From an uncultured Solimonas sp. (GTDB lineage: Bacteria > Pseudomonadota > Gammaproteobacteria > Nevskiales > Nevskiaceae), in NCBI GenBank assembly GCA_946478985.1, contig CAMLDZ010000142.1:1-7259 (forward strand): a stretch of DNA of 7,259 nt. Reading direction: 5' to 3'. Within the stretch, counting starts at the first letter, position 1. The number at the start of each line of letters is the position of its first letter. The translations under genes were made by a program, and so were the position numbers. Shown here piece by piece: positions 1 through 5,851 of this stretch. The notes beneath the pieces were generated by a model. That model had not been told where the DNA came from. It saw only the letters and a list, made by a program, of their open reading frames with translations, and made no database searches.

Positions 1-52
1 CGGCGCAGCCGCGAGTTTCAGCGACGGCCGACGCGGCGAGCACCGCAGGGAA

Positions 53-69
53 CCGCTGCGCAGCAGCGG
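53..69. repeat. Short perfect inverted repeat, 7-bp arms
   Basis: CCGCTGC (53-59) and GCAGCGG (63-69) are exact reverse complements around a 3-base GCA loop. It lies about 30 bases before the larger palindrome and may be the outer part of the same intergenic repeat element. No function can be assigned from the sequence. Confidence 0.5.
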
Positions 70-98
70 CGCAGAGCACAGGGGTGTCCGCTCGATTG

Positions 99-132
99 GT
101 TTCTTTTCTTTGGACAAGCAAAGAAAAGAAAC
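99..132. repeat. Perfect 14-bp inverted repeat with 6-base loop
   Basis: GTTTCTTTTCTTTG (99-112) and CAAAGAAAAGAAAC (119-132) are exact reverse complements separated by GACAAG (113-118). The arms are AT-rich in an otherwise very GC-rich region and split into a pyrimidine strand and a purine strand. It overlaps the repeat family member at 117-168. From memory, similar CTTTCTTTG/CAAAGAAAG palindromes occur between genes in Xanthomonadaceae genomes. I cannot verify that here. It could be a repeat-family core, a bidirectional terminator or a cruciform-prone spacer. Confidence 0.85.
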
Positions 133-168
133 TCGGCCCACAGGCCGAAAGGCAAGCCACGCAAAACA
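117..168 (+). repeat. Intergenic repeat, copy 1 (inverted partner at 7208-7259)
   Basis: This 52-base stretch matches the reverse complement of 7208-7259 at 45 of 52 positions by manual alignment without gaps. It begins with AGCAAAGAAAAGAA and contains a hairpin, CGGCC (134-138), loop CACA, GGCCG (143-147), followed by the shared GAAAGGCAAG block. The second copy preserves the hairpin stem by compensatory change, which argues for a structured element rather than chance similarity. The full element probably extends left to include the long palindrome and perhaps the 53-69 hairpin. Confidence 0.8.
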
Positions 169-170
169 AT

Positions 171-231
171 CAACCCAAGGCGCGTTGTAACCCAACCCAA
201 CCGCTGATCACCGACAAACGGATTCAACCCA
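171..231. promoter_or_regulatory. Three CAACCCA heptamers upstream of the sigma-54 promoter
   Basis: Exact CAACCCA copies start at 171, 193 and 225, so the spacings are 22 and 32 bases, close to two and three helical turns. The middle copy sits in a longer AACCCAACCCAACC run. They lie roughly 30-90 bases upstream of the -24 element, where bacterial enhancer-binding proteins often bind. An activator such as FleQ or FleR is a possible ligand by context only. The motif does not match a consensus I can name, and the region is C/A-rich, so chance is a real alternative. Confidence 0.3.
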
Positions 232-257
232 CGCGTCGAACTTCCGACAGCAGCTTC

Positions 258-272
258 GGGAACAGAAGTTGC
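258..272 (+). promoter_or_regulatory. Sigma-54 (RpoN) promoter of the fliE operon
   Basis: The sequence GGGAAC-agaag-TTGC matches the RpoN consensus TGGCAC-N5-TTGC at 8 of 10 defined positions. The invariant GG (259-260) and GC (271-272) are separated by exactly 10 bases. Transcription would start near 284, leaving a leader of about 30 bases before the fliE ATG at 314. Sigma-54 control of fliE operons is well known in polar-flagellated gammaproteobacteria such as Pseudomonas and Vibrio, where enhancer-binding regulators activate them. The position argues against the upstream in-frame TTG at 269 as the fliE start, since that codon overlaps the -12 element. Confidence 0.75.
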
Positions 273-313
273 CTCGCTGCCTGCAAACCGTCACCGCCAC
301 GGGTGCAGTCCCC

Positions 314-649
314 ATGAACGAAATGGATGTCAGCAGCGTGCTCGCACAGATCCGCAGCCTGCAATCGCAGGCCACCGGCACGCCGCGCGCACCGCAGATC
401 GCCAATGCGCAGGCACAGCCCGCGCAAAGCAGCTTTGCGACGATGCTCAAGAGCGCCGTAGATGAAGTGTCGAAGGCGCAGGGCGATGCCGCCCAGCTGC
501 AGCAGGCGTTCGCGCTCGGCGACCGCAATACCGAACTGTCCAGCGTGATGCTCGCCGGTGCCAAGGCGCAGGTGCAGTTCAAGGCGATGACCGAGGTGCG
601 CAACCGCCTGGTGGCGGCGTACCAGGACATCATGAACATGCCGCTGTGA
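314..649 (+). CDS. fliE: Flagellar hook-basal body protein FliE
   Basis: FliE is a small exported component that joins the MS ring to the proximal rod and is needed early for flagellar type III export. The 111-residue product is close to the usual length of about 105-115. The family's C-terminal half is clear: SFATMLKSAVDEV, then an ELSSVMLAGAKAQVQF segment, then VRNRLVAAYQDIMNMPL as the last 17 residues. The ATG at 314 is preferred over the in-frame TTG at 269, because that codon lies in the -12 promoter element and upstream of the expected transcript start. A GGTG at 302-305, 8 bases before the ATG, is a modest ribosome binding site. An in-frame ATG at 323 is a less likely alternative. It is the first gene of the operon, 23 bases before fliF. 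Confidence 0.95.
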   Translation: MNEMDVSSVLAQIRSLQSQATGTPRAPQIANAQAQPAQSSFATMLKSAVDEVSKAQGDAAQLQQAFALGDRNTELSSVMLAGAKAQVQFKAMTEVRNRLVAAYQDIMNMPL

Positions 650-654
650 TGCGC

Positions 655-661
655 CAGAGGA
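655..661 (+). promoter_or_regulatory. Ribosome binding site of fliF
   Basis: AGAGGAA lies about 11-12 bases before the ATG at 673. The spacing is longer than ideal, but the alternative ATG at 682 would be about 21 bases away, so this site favours 673. fliF is the only gene after fliE with a clear intergenic gap and its own strong site, consistent with MS-ring synthesis not being coupled to fliE. Confidence 0.55.
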
Positions 662-672
662 ACTGACCAGAC

Positions 673-2355
673 ATGGCCATCATGCATCTCCCCGATACCC
701 GCGCCCTCAAGGACGTGCCGGCGCTGCGCCAGTTCGCCGTGCTGATCGGCATCGCCGTCGCGGTGGCGGCTGGCATCGGCATCTGGTCGTGGTCGCAGCG
801 GCCCGGCTACGTGCCGGTGTTCGCCAACCTGTCCGATCGCGACGCCGGCGAGCTGGCCGAGGCGCTGCGCAGCGCCGGTATCCCTTACCGCCTGGATTCC
901 GCCAGCGGTGCCGTCACCGTGCCGCAGGAACAGCTCTACGACGCGCGCCTCAAGCTGGCTGCGCAGGGCCTGCCGCACGAAGGCGGGCAGGGCTTCGAGC
1001 TGATTCAGCAGGAGCAGGGTTTCGGCACCAGCCAGTTCATCGAGAACGCGCGCTACCAGCATGCGATGGAGACCGAGCTGGCGCGGACCATCGGCAATCT
1101 GCGGCCGGTGCGCGCCGCGCGCGTGCACCTGGCCGTGCCCAAGCCGAGTGCCTTCGCACGCAAGAGCGATGCGCCGAGCGCTTCGGTGTTCGTCGAGCTG
1201 CACAACGGCCGCACGCTGGAGCAGGACCAGGTCGCCTCCATCGTGCATCTGGTGGCTTCGAGCGTCGCCGGCCTGCAGCCGCAGGCGGTGACGGTGATCG
1301 ACCAGTACGGCCATCTGCTGTCGAACGCCAACCCCGACAGCGCGATGGCGCGCACCGCCGAGCAGTTCGACTACACGCGACGCGTCGAGTCCGAATACCA
1401 GCGCCGCATCGAGCAACTGCTGCTGCCGATGGTCGGCGCTGGCCGCGTTTCGGCGCAGGTGTCGGCCGACATCGATTTCGCCGAGATCGAGGAAGCCCGC
1501 GAGCAGTACACGCCGGACGCCGGCAAGCTGCGCAGCGAGCAGATCGCCGAGGACGTGACGCGCGGCGGCGCCAGGCCGCCGGCCGGCATCCCGGGCGCAA
1601 CCAGCAACCAGCCCGCCGCGGCCAACGCCAGTCCGCCACTGAACAATCCGGCGGCGCTGGCCGCGGCCGGTGTCGATCCGGCGACGGCTGCGGCCGATGG
1701 CGCCGACAGTCCGATCCAGACGCAGAGCAAGCAGGCCACGCGCACCTACGAGCTGGATCGCACCGTCAGTCACACACGGCAGTCGGTCGGTCGGCTCAAG
1801 CGACTGTCGATCGCCGTGCTGGTCGACCATCTGCCGAAGACCGAAGGCGAGGGCGAGCAGCAGAAGACGGTGATCAAGGCGCTGAGCAGCGAGGAGCTGG
1901 CCAAGGTCGAATCGCTGGTCAAGGAAGCTGTCGGCTTCGATGCCGCGCGCGGCGACAGCGTCGCGGTGCAGAACTCCGCCTTCGTCGGCACCGAGCTGCC
2001 GCAGCTTGATCCCCTGCCGCTGTGGAAGCAGCCGCAGACGATGCGCATCGCCCAGCAGGCTGGCGGCGTGCTGGTCGTCCTGGCGCTGATCCTCTTCATC
2101 CTGCGGCCGGCGCTGCGCCAGTTGCTGGCGACGCCGGTGGCGGCGCAGGCGCCGGTGCCGATGGCGCAGGCCGATCTGTCCGGCAACGAACGTGTCGACA
2201 TGACGACGCTGGCGGAGGATCAGGTGACCTTGATCGGCAAGGCGCCGGAGTCCGCCTACGAGCAGAAGCTGCAGCTGGCGCGGACCGCGGTGACACAGGA
2301 TCCCAAGCGCGTCGCGCAGGTGGTCAAGACCTGGATCGGCCAAGAGGCAACATGA
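673..2355 (+). CDS. fliF: Flagellar MS-ring protein FliF
   Basis: FliF forms the MS ring in the inner membrane, the platform on which rotor and export apparatus assemble. The 560 residues match the family's usual 550-580. Visible parts, in order: a cytoplasmic N-terminus; membrane helix 1 (about 21-40, FAVLIGIAVAVAAGIGIWSW); the YscJ/FliF periplasmic domain starting at RPGYVPVFANLSDRDAGELA; further ring-building domains to about residue 295; a Pro/Ala-rich loop (about 298-350) containing the family-typical IPGATSNQP; the TRTYELDRTVSHT segment near 360; membrane helix 2 (about 464-478); and a cytoplasmic tail ending DPKRVAQVVKTWIGQEAT, the conserved FliG-binding end. The stop overlaps the fliG start as ATGA, so the two partner proteins are probably translationally coupled. 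Nothing is truncated. Confidence 0.98.
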   Translation: MAIMHLPDTRALKDVPALRQFAVLIGIAVAVAAGIGIWSWSQRPGYVPVFANLSDRDAGELAEALRSAGIPYRLDSASGAVTVPQEQLYDARLKLAAQGLPHEGGQGFELIQQEQGFGTSQFIENARYQHAMETELARTIGNLRPVRAARVHLAVPKPSAFARKSDAPSASVFVELHNGRTLEQDQVASIVHLVASSVAGLQPQAVTVIDQYGHLLSNANPDSAMARTAEQFDYTRRVESEYQRRIEQLLLPMVGAGRVSAQVSADIDFAEIEEAREQYTPDAGKLRSEQIAEDVTRGGARPPAGIPGATSNQPAAANASPPLNNPAALAAAGVDPATAAADGADSPIQTQSKQATRTYELDRTVSHTRQSVGRLKRLSIAVLVDHLPKTEGEGEQQKTVIKALSSEELAKVESLVKEAVGFDAARGDSVAVQNSAFVGTELPQLDPLPLWKQPQTMRIAQQAGGVLVVLALILFILRPALRQLLATPVAAQAPVPMAQADLSGNERVDMTTLAEDQVTLIGKAPESAYEQKLQLARTAVTQDPKRVAQVVKTWIGQEAT

Positions 2356-3353
2356 ACGATGCAGCGCCCAGCGGCGTCGAACGCGCCGCGATTCTCCTGA
2401 TGTCGCTCGGCGAGACCGAGGCGGCGGAAGTGCTCAAGCACATGAGCGCCAAGGATGTGCAGAAAGTCGGCGCGGCGATGGCGACGCTGAGCAACGTCAG
2501 CCGCGACCGCGCCACCGAGGTGATGGACCGCTTCGTCCTGGAACTGGACGACCAGACCTCGCTCGGCGTCGGCGCCGACGACTACGTGCGCCGCGTGCTG
2601 GTCAACGCCCTGGGCGCCGACAAGGCCGGCAGCGTGATCGACCGCATCCTGCTCGGCCGCAACAGCAAGGGTCTGGAAGCGCTGAAGTGGATGGAGACGC
2701 GCGCGGTGGCCGACATCGTCCGCAACGAACATCCGCAGATCGTCGCCATCGTGCTCGCCTATCTGGATCCGGATCAGGCCGCCGATGTCGTCACGCAGCT
2801 GCCGGAGCGCATGCGCGGCGACGTGCTGATGCGCATCGCCCGGCTCGACGGCATCCAGCCGCAGGCGCTGCGCGAACTCGACGAGATCATGGAGAAGCAG
2901 TTCTCCGGCGGCAACAATCTCAAGGCCTCGAGTGTCGGCGGCGTCAAGGTCGCCGCGACCATCCTCAACCTGATGGATTCGACGCAGGAGCAGGCCATCG
3001 TCAGCAAGATCGGCGAGGCCGACCAGGATCTGGCGCAGAAGATCCAGGATCTGATGTTCGTGTTCGACGATCTGGCCAGCGTCGACGACCGTGGCGTGCA
3101 GGCGCTGCTGCGCGACATCGCCGGCGAGACGCTGGGCATGGCGCTCAAGGGCGCCGATCCGCGCGTCAAGGACAAGATCCTCAAGAACATGTCCAAGCGC
3201 GCGGCCGAGATGCTGGTGGAGGACATGGAGGCCAAGGGGCCGGCGCGGCTCGCCGATGTCGAGGCGGCGCAGAAGGAGATTCTGGTCGTCGCGCGGCGGC
3301 TGGCCGAGAACGGCACCATCGTGCTCGGCGGCAAGGGCGAGGCCTTCGTCTGA
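2352..3353 (+). CDS. fliG: Flagellar motor switch protein FliG
   Basis: FliG sits on the cytoplasmic face of the MS ring, carries torque from the MotA/MotB stator and takes part in direction switching with FliM and FliN. The 333 residues match the family (about 331 in E. coli). The N-terminal domain begins ERAAILLMSLGETEAAEVLKHM. The middle domain has the EHPQ motif (126-129), which binds FliM. The C-terminal torque helix keeps the known charged residues: K266, R283, E290, D291 and R299 align with E. coli K264, R281, D288, D289 and R297, so only D288 is changed, conservatively, to Glu. The start at 2352 overlaps the fliF stop (ATGA) and has AAGAGG 4 bases upstream. A longer frame extends upstream but runs inside fliF. 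Confidence 0.98.
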   Translation: MNDAAPSGVERAAILLMSLGETEAAEVLKHMSAKDVQKVGAAMATLSNVSRDRATEVMDRFVLELDDQTSLGVGADDYVRRVLVNALGADKAGSVIDRILLGRNSKGLEALKWMETRAVADIVRNEHPQIVAIVLAYLDPDQAADVVTQLPERMRGDVLMRIARLDGIQPQALRELDEIMEKQFSGGNNLKASSVGGVKVAATILNLMDSTQEQAIVSKIGEADQDLAQKIQDLMFVFDDLASVDDRGVQALLRDIAGETLGMALKGADPRVKDKILKNMSKRAAEMLVEDMEAKGPARLADVEAAQKEILVVARRLAENGTIVLGGKGEAFV

Positions 3354-3994
3354 TGGACAAGCATCCGAGCGGCGGCGACGACGAAGCGCTGGCCAGCGTC
3401 ATCACTGATGCCACACAGCGCTACACGCGCTGGCATCTGCCCAGCTTCGACAGCGGCGTTGACGTCGCGTCTGCCGAGCCGCTGACGGCGCAGCAGCTCG
3501 AGGAGATCGAGGCGGCAGCCTACCAGGAGGGTCGCGCCCGCGGCTACGAGGACGGCCTTTGCGCCGGCCGCGAGGAAATGCAGAAGCAGGCCGCGCGGCT
3601 GCGCGCACTGATCGAGCAGATCGCACGGCCGCTGGCGCAGCTTGATGACGAAGTCGAGCGCGCGCTGGTCGACCTCTCCTGCGCGGTGGCACGGCGTCTG
3701 CTCGGCGACGAGCTGCGCGCGGCGCCGGAGCGCGTGCTGGCGCTGGCGCAGCAGGCGCTGGCGGCGCTGCCAGCCGATCTGCGCGAGCTGCGCCTGTTCC
3801 TGCATCCCGAGGACGCGGCGCTGGTGCGCGGCCAGCTGCTGCCGCCGCCGGAAGTCGCCGAGTTCCGCGTGCTCGACGATCCGGCGCTGGCGCGGGGCGA
3901 TTGCCGCGTGCACAGCGAATCCGCCTATCTGGATGCCCGCCTCGACACGCGGCTGGCCCTGCTGGCCGGCGTGCTGGGTGAGCACGAAGGATGA
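3353..3994 (+). CDS. fliH: Flagellar assembly protein FliH
   Basis: FliH binds the export ATPase FliI, restrains its activity and docks it to the export gate and C ring. The product is 213 residues. The N-terminal part has the aromatic [10 protein letters not shown] segment (23-32), as is common in FliH proteins of this group. It is followed by a helix with glycines at exactly every fourth residue (G60, G64, G68, G72; [16 protein letters not shown]), the characteristic FliH GxxxG repeat. The C-terminal half (about 100-213) has the V-ATPase E-subunit-like pattern, including [14 protein letters not shown]. The ATG overlaps the fliG stop by one base (TGATG), and the stop overlaps the fliI start (ATGA), as expected for partners made in a fixed ratio. 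FliH diverges fast, so context and the glycine repeat carry most of the assignment. Confidence 0.93.
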   Translation: MDKHPSGGDDEALASVITDATQRYTRWHLPSFDSGVDVASAEPLTAQQLEEIEAAAYQEGRARGYEDGLCAGREEMQKQAARLRALIEQIARPLAQLDDEVERALVDLSCAVARRLLGDELRAAPERVLALAQQALAALPADLRELRLFLHPEDAALVRGQLLPPPEVAEFRVLDDPALARGDCRVHSESAYLDARLDTRLALLAGVLGEHEG

Positions 3995-5343
3995 ACACCG
4001 CCAACGAATGGAAGCGCGCCAGCAGCCAGCGCCTGACCGGCCGCCTGCTGCGGCAGAGCGCGCTGGCCAGCGTGGCCACCAGCCTGCGTCCGGAGGGCCG
4101 CCTGCAGCGTGTCGTCGGCCTGACCCTGGAGGCGATCGGTTGCCGCCTGCCGATCGGCGCCCGCGCCAGCGTCGAGACCGGCGAGGGCAGCTGCGAGGCC
4201 GAAGTCGTCGGCTTCTCCGGCGAACGCACCTATCTGATGCCGACCGGCGAAATGCGCGGCCTGATGCCGCAGGCGCGGGTGCGGCCGATCGTCGACGGCA
4301 GCGGCATCGCCGTCGGCGATGCCCTGCTCGGGCGCGTGCTCGATGCCGAAGGCCTGCCGATCGACGGCGCCGGCCGCCTGCAGACCGATGCTCACGCGAC
4401 GCTGGCCGGCGTGCCGATCAATCCGATGCTGCGTGCGCCGGTGGAGATGCCGCTCGACGTCGGCGTGCGCGCGATCAACTCGCTGCTCACCGTCGGCCGC
4501 GGCCAGCGCCTCGGCCTGTTCGCCGGCACCGGCGTCGGCAAGTCGACGCTGCTGGGCATGATGACGCGCTACACCCGCGCCGATGTCGTCGTCGTCGGCC
4601 TGATCGGCGAGCGCTCGCGCGAAGTGCGCGAGTTTCTCGACAAGAGCCTGGGCGCCGAAGGTCGCCGCCGCGCGGTGGTCGTCGCCACGCCGGCCGACCG
4701 CTCGCCGCTGCTGCGCATGCGCGCTGCCTATACCGCCACCGCGATCGCCGAGCATTTCCGCGATCGCGGCAAGCACGTGTTGCTGCTGATGGACTCGCTG
4801 ACGCGCTTCGCGCAGGCCTGCCGCGAGATCGGCCTGGCGATCGGCGAGCCGCCGACCACGCGCGGCTATCCGCCGTCGGTGTTCGCCAAGCTGCCGGGCC
4901 TGGTCGAGCGCGCCGGCAACGGCCGCGAAGGGCAGGGCTCGATCACCGCCTTCTACACCGTGCTGACCGAGGGCGACGATCTGCAGGAGCCGATCGCCGA
5001 CGCCGCGCGCGGCATCCTCGACGGCCATATCGTGCTGTCGCGCGCGATCGCCGATGCCGGCCTGTATCCGGCAGTCGACATCGAAGGCTCGATCTCGCGC
5101 GTGATGCACGACATCGTCGACGAGCGCCATCTCAAGCAGGCGCGGGAGCTGAAATCGCTGTTCTCCGCCTACCAGCGCAATCGCGACCTGATCGCGATCG
5201 GCGCCTACCAGCGCGGCGCCGACCCCAAGGTCGACGCGGCGCTGCAGCGCTGGCCGCAGATCGAGGACTTCCTGCGCCAGCGCGTCGACCAGGCTTCGCC
5301 GCTTGCCGACAGCCGCCAGGCGCTCGATGAGCTGCTGCGCTGA
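3991..5343 (+). CDS. fliI: Flagellum-specific ATP synthase / export ATPase FliI
   Basis: FliI is the hexameric cytoplasmic ATPase of the flagellar type III export apparatus, related to F1-beta. The 450 residues match the family. Walker A is AGTGVGKST (178-186, K184 and S185). The catalytic glutamate is E207 in LIGERSREV. Walker B is [13 protein letters not shown] with D268. Further family blocks are [33 protein letters not shown] and [18 protein letters not shown]. The residue after GER is Ser rather than the Gly usual in flagellar FliI; F1-beta proteins have Thr there, so activity should be retained. The start overlaps the fliH stop (ATGA) with GAAGG directly before it. The stop is followed by an overlapping ATG (TGATG) that opens a 10-codon ORF rather than fliJ. 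Confidence 0.98.
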   Translation: MNTANEWKRASSQRLTGRLLRQSALASVATSLRPEGRLQRVVGLTLEAIGCRLPIGARASVETGEGSCEAEVVGFSGERTYLMPTGEMRGLMPQARVRPIVDGSGIAVGDALLGRVLDAEGLPIDGAGRLQTDAHATLAGVPINPMLRAPVEMPLDVGVRAINSLLTVGRGQRLGLFAGTGVGKSTLLGMMTRYTRADVVVVGLIGERSREVREFLDKSLGAEGRRRAVVVATPADRSPLLRMRAAYTATAIAEHFRDRGKHVLLLMDSLTRFAQACREIGLAIGEPPTTRGYPPSVFAKLPGLVERAGNGREGQGSITAFYTVLTEGDDLQEPIADAARGILDGHIVLSRAIADAGLYPAVDIEGSISRVMHDIVDERHLKQARELKSLFSAYQRNRDLIAIGAYQRGADPKVDAALQRWPQIEDFLRQRVDQASPLADSRQALDELLR

Positions 5344-5375
5344 TGAGCACCACGTTGACGGATCTGGAGCATTGA
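5343..5375 (+). other. 10-codon mini-ORF at the fliI-fliJ junction
   Basis: The ATG at 5343 overlaps the fliI stop as TGATG, the same arrangement as fliG/fliH, but reads only [10 protein letters not shown] before TGA at 5373-5375. Its stop lies one base before the next ATG (TGAAATG). It is not in the fliJ frame. It may be a relic of an older coupled fliJ start or a short leader that hands ribosomes on. A stable peptide is unlikely. Confidence 0.4.
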
Positions 5376-5397
5376 AATGGGGGAGCATTGAAATGGG
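5366..5397 (+). repeat. Perfect 16-bp tandem duplication of the fliJ start region
   Basis: GGAGCATTGAAATGGG occurs twice in direct succession, 5366-5381 and 5382-5397, with no mismatch. Each unit holds a GGAG ribosome binding site, a 7-base spacer and an ATG. Because 16 is not a multiple of three, the first ATG (5377) is out of the fliJ frame and reads MGEH then TGA (5389-5391), one base before the second ATG (5393), which opens fliJ. The identity of the copies suggests a recent duplication. Confidence 0.95.
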
Positions 5398-5836
5398 CAT
5401 GCAGATGAGTTCGCGCCGCATGGAGCCGCTGCAGCAGATCGCCGACCTGCGCGAGGACGAGGCGGCGCGCGCGCTGCTCGACGCGCAGCGCCTGCTCGCG
5501 GACCGCGAGCAACGGCTGCTGGAGCTGCAGAACTACCGCGCCGAGTACGAGCGTGCGCCGGTACTGCCGCTGCCGCCGCTGCTGCGCAATCGCCATCAGT
5601 TTCTCGAACGCCTGCGCGAGGCCGAGCGCTTCCAGTGCGCGCTGGTCGAGCAGGCGCAGCGCGGCGTCGACCAGCAGCGCGCCAGCTGGCTGCTGCAGAA
5701 GCGCGAGTGCAAAACCATCGCGCAGCTGACCGAGTCCTATGTGCGCCGCGAGCGCCGCGAGGAGGAGCGTCGCGACCAGAAGCAGCTCGACGAGCTGGCG
5801 ACGCAGCGTCATTTCCGCATGCGCAACGCCGACTGA
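5393..5836 (+). CDS. fliJ: Flagellar export protein FliJ
   Basis: FliJ is a small coiled-coil protein that sits in the centre of the FliI hexamer, like the gamma subunit of F1, contacts FlhA and escorts export chaperones. The 147 residues match the usual length. The sequence is almost wholly charged and helical, with no membrane segment. A first helix of the form LREDEAARALLDAQRLLADR leads into LLELQNYRAEYER. The C-terminal helix is rich in Arg, Glu and Lys and ends near RHFRMRNAD. This pattern, plus position after fliI, supports the name; sequence conservation in this family is weak. The ATG at 5393 has GGAG with a 7-base spacer from the second copy of the 16-bp duplication. In-frame ATGs at 5399 and 5405 are possible but have poorer spacing. 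Confidence 0.92.
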   Translation: MGMQMSSRRMEPLQQIADLREDEAARALLDAQRLLADREQRLLELQNYRAEYERAPVLPLPPLLRNRHQFLERLREAERFQCALVEQAQRGVDQQRASWLLQKRECKTIAQLTESYVRRERREEERRDQKQLDELATQRHFRMRNAD

Positions 5837-5851
5837 GGCGGCCCGGGAGTC

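Larger units (their letters stand above)
1..313. other. Non-coding leader region upstream of fliE
   Basis: No gene is supported here. The stretch holds a 7-bp-arm hairpin (53-69), a long perfect inverted repeat (99-132), a GC hairpin (134-147), three CAACCCA heptamers (171-231) and a sigma-54-type promoter (258-272). All three forward frames are free of stop codons from the window edge to about position 187. The translations are Arg/Ala-rich or run through the repeat, and none has a recognisable domain, so I read this as composition rather than coding. The 3' end of an upstream + strand gene cannot be excluded for the first few dozen bases. Confidence 0.75.

Noticed and set aside
269..313. 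Longer FliE starting at the in-frame TTG
   Set aside because: The codon overlaps the -12 promoter element and would lie upstream of the predicted transcript start; the added 15 residues do not look like FliE.
84..317. Possible 77-residue protein upstream of fliE
   Set aside because: It runs straight through the inverted repeat and sigma-54 promoter and ends inside fliE; no ribosome binding site or domain is seen.
208..2343. 711-codon open frame on the minus strand opposite fliE and fliF
   Set aside because: Its translation is Arg/Leu/Gln/His-rich without a recognisable domain and lies opposite well-supported genes. Long antisense frames are expected where third positions are nearly all G or C.
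3642..5330. 562-codon + strand frame overlapping fliH and fliI in another phase
   Set aside because: Arg-rich shadow translation with no domain; both overlapped genes carry clear family motifs.
3925..5421. 498-codon open frame on the minus strand opposite fliI
   Set aside because: It mirrors the fliI codons, has an Ala/Arg/Gln/His-rich composition and no motif. fliI on the other strand is unambiguous.
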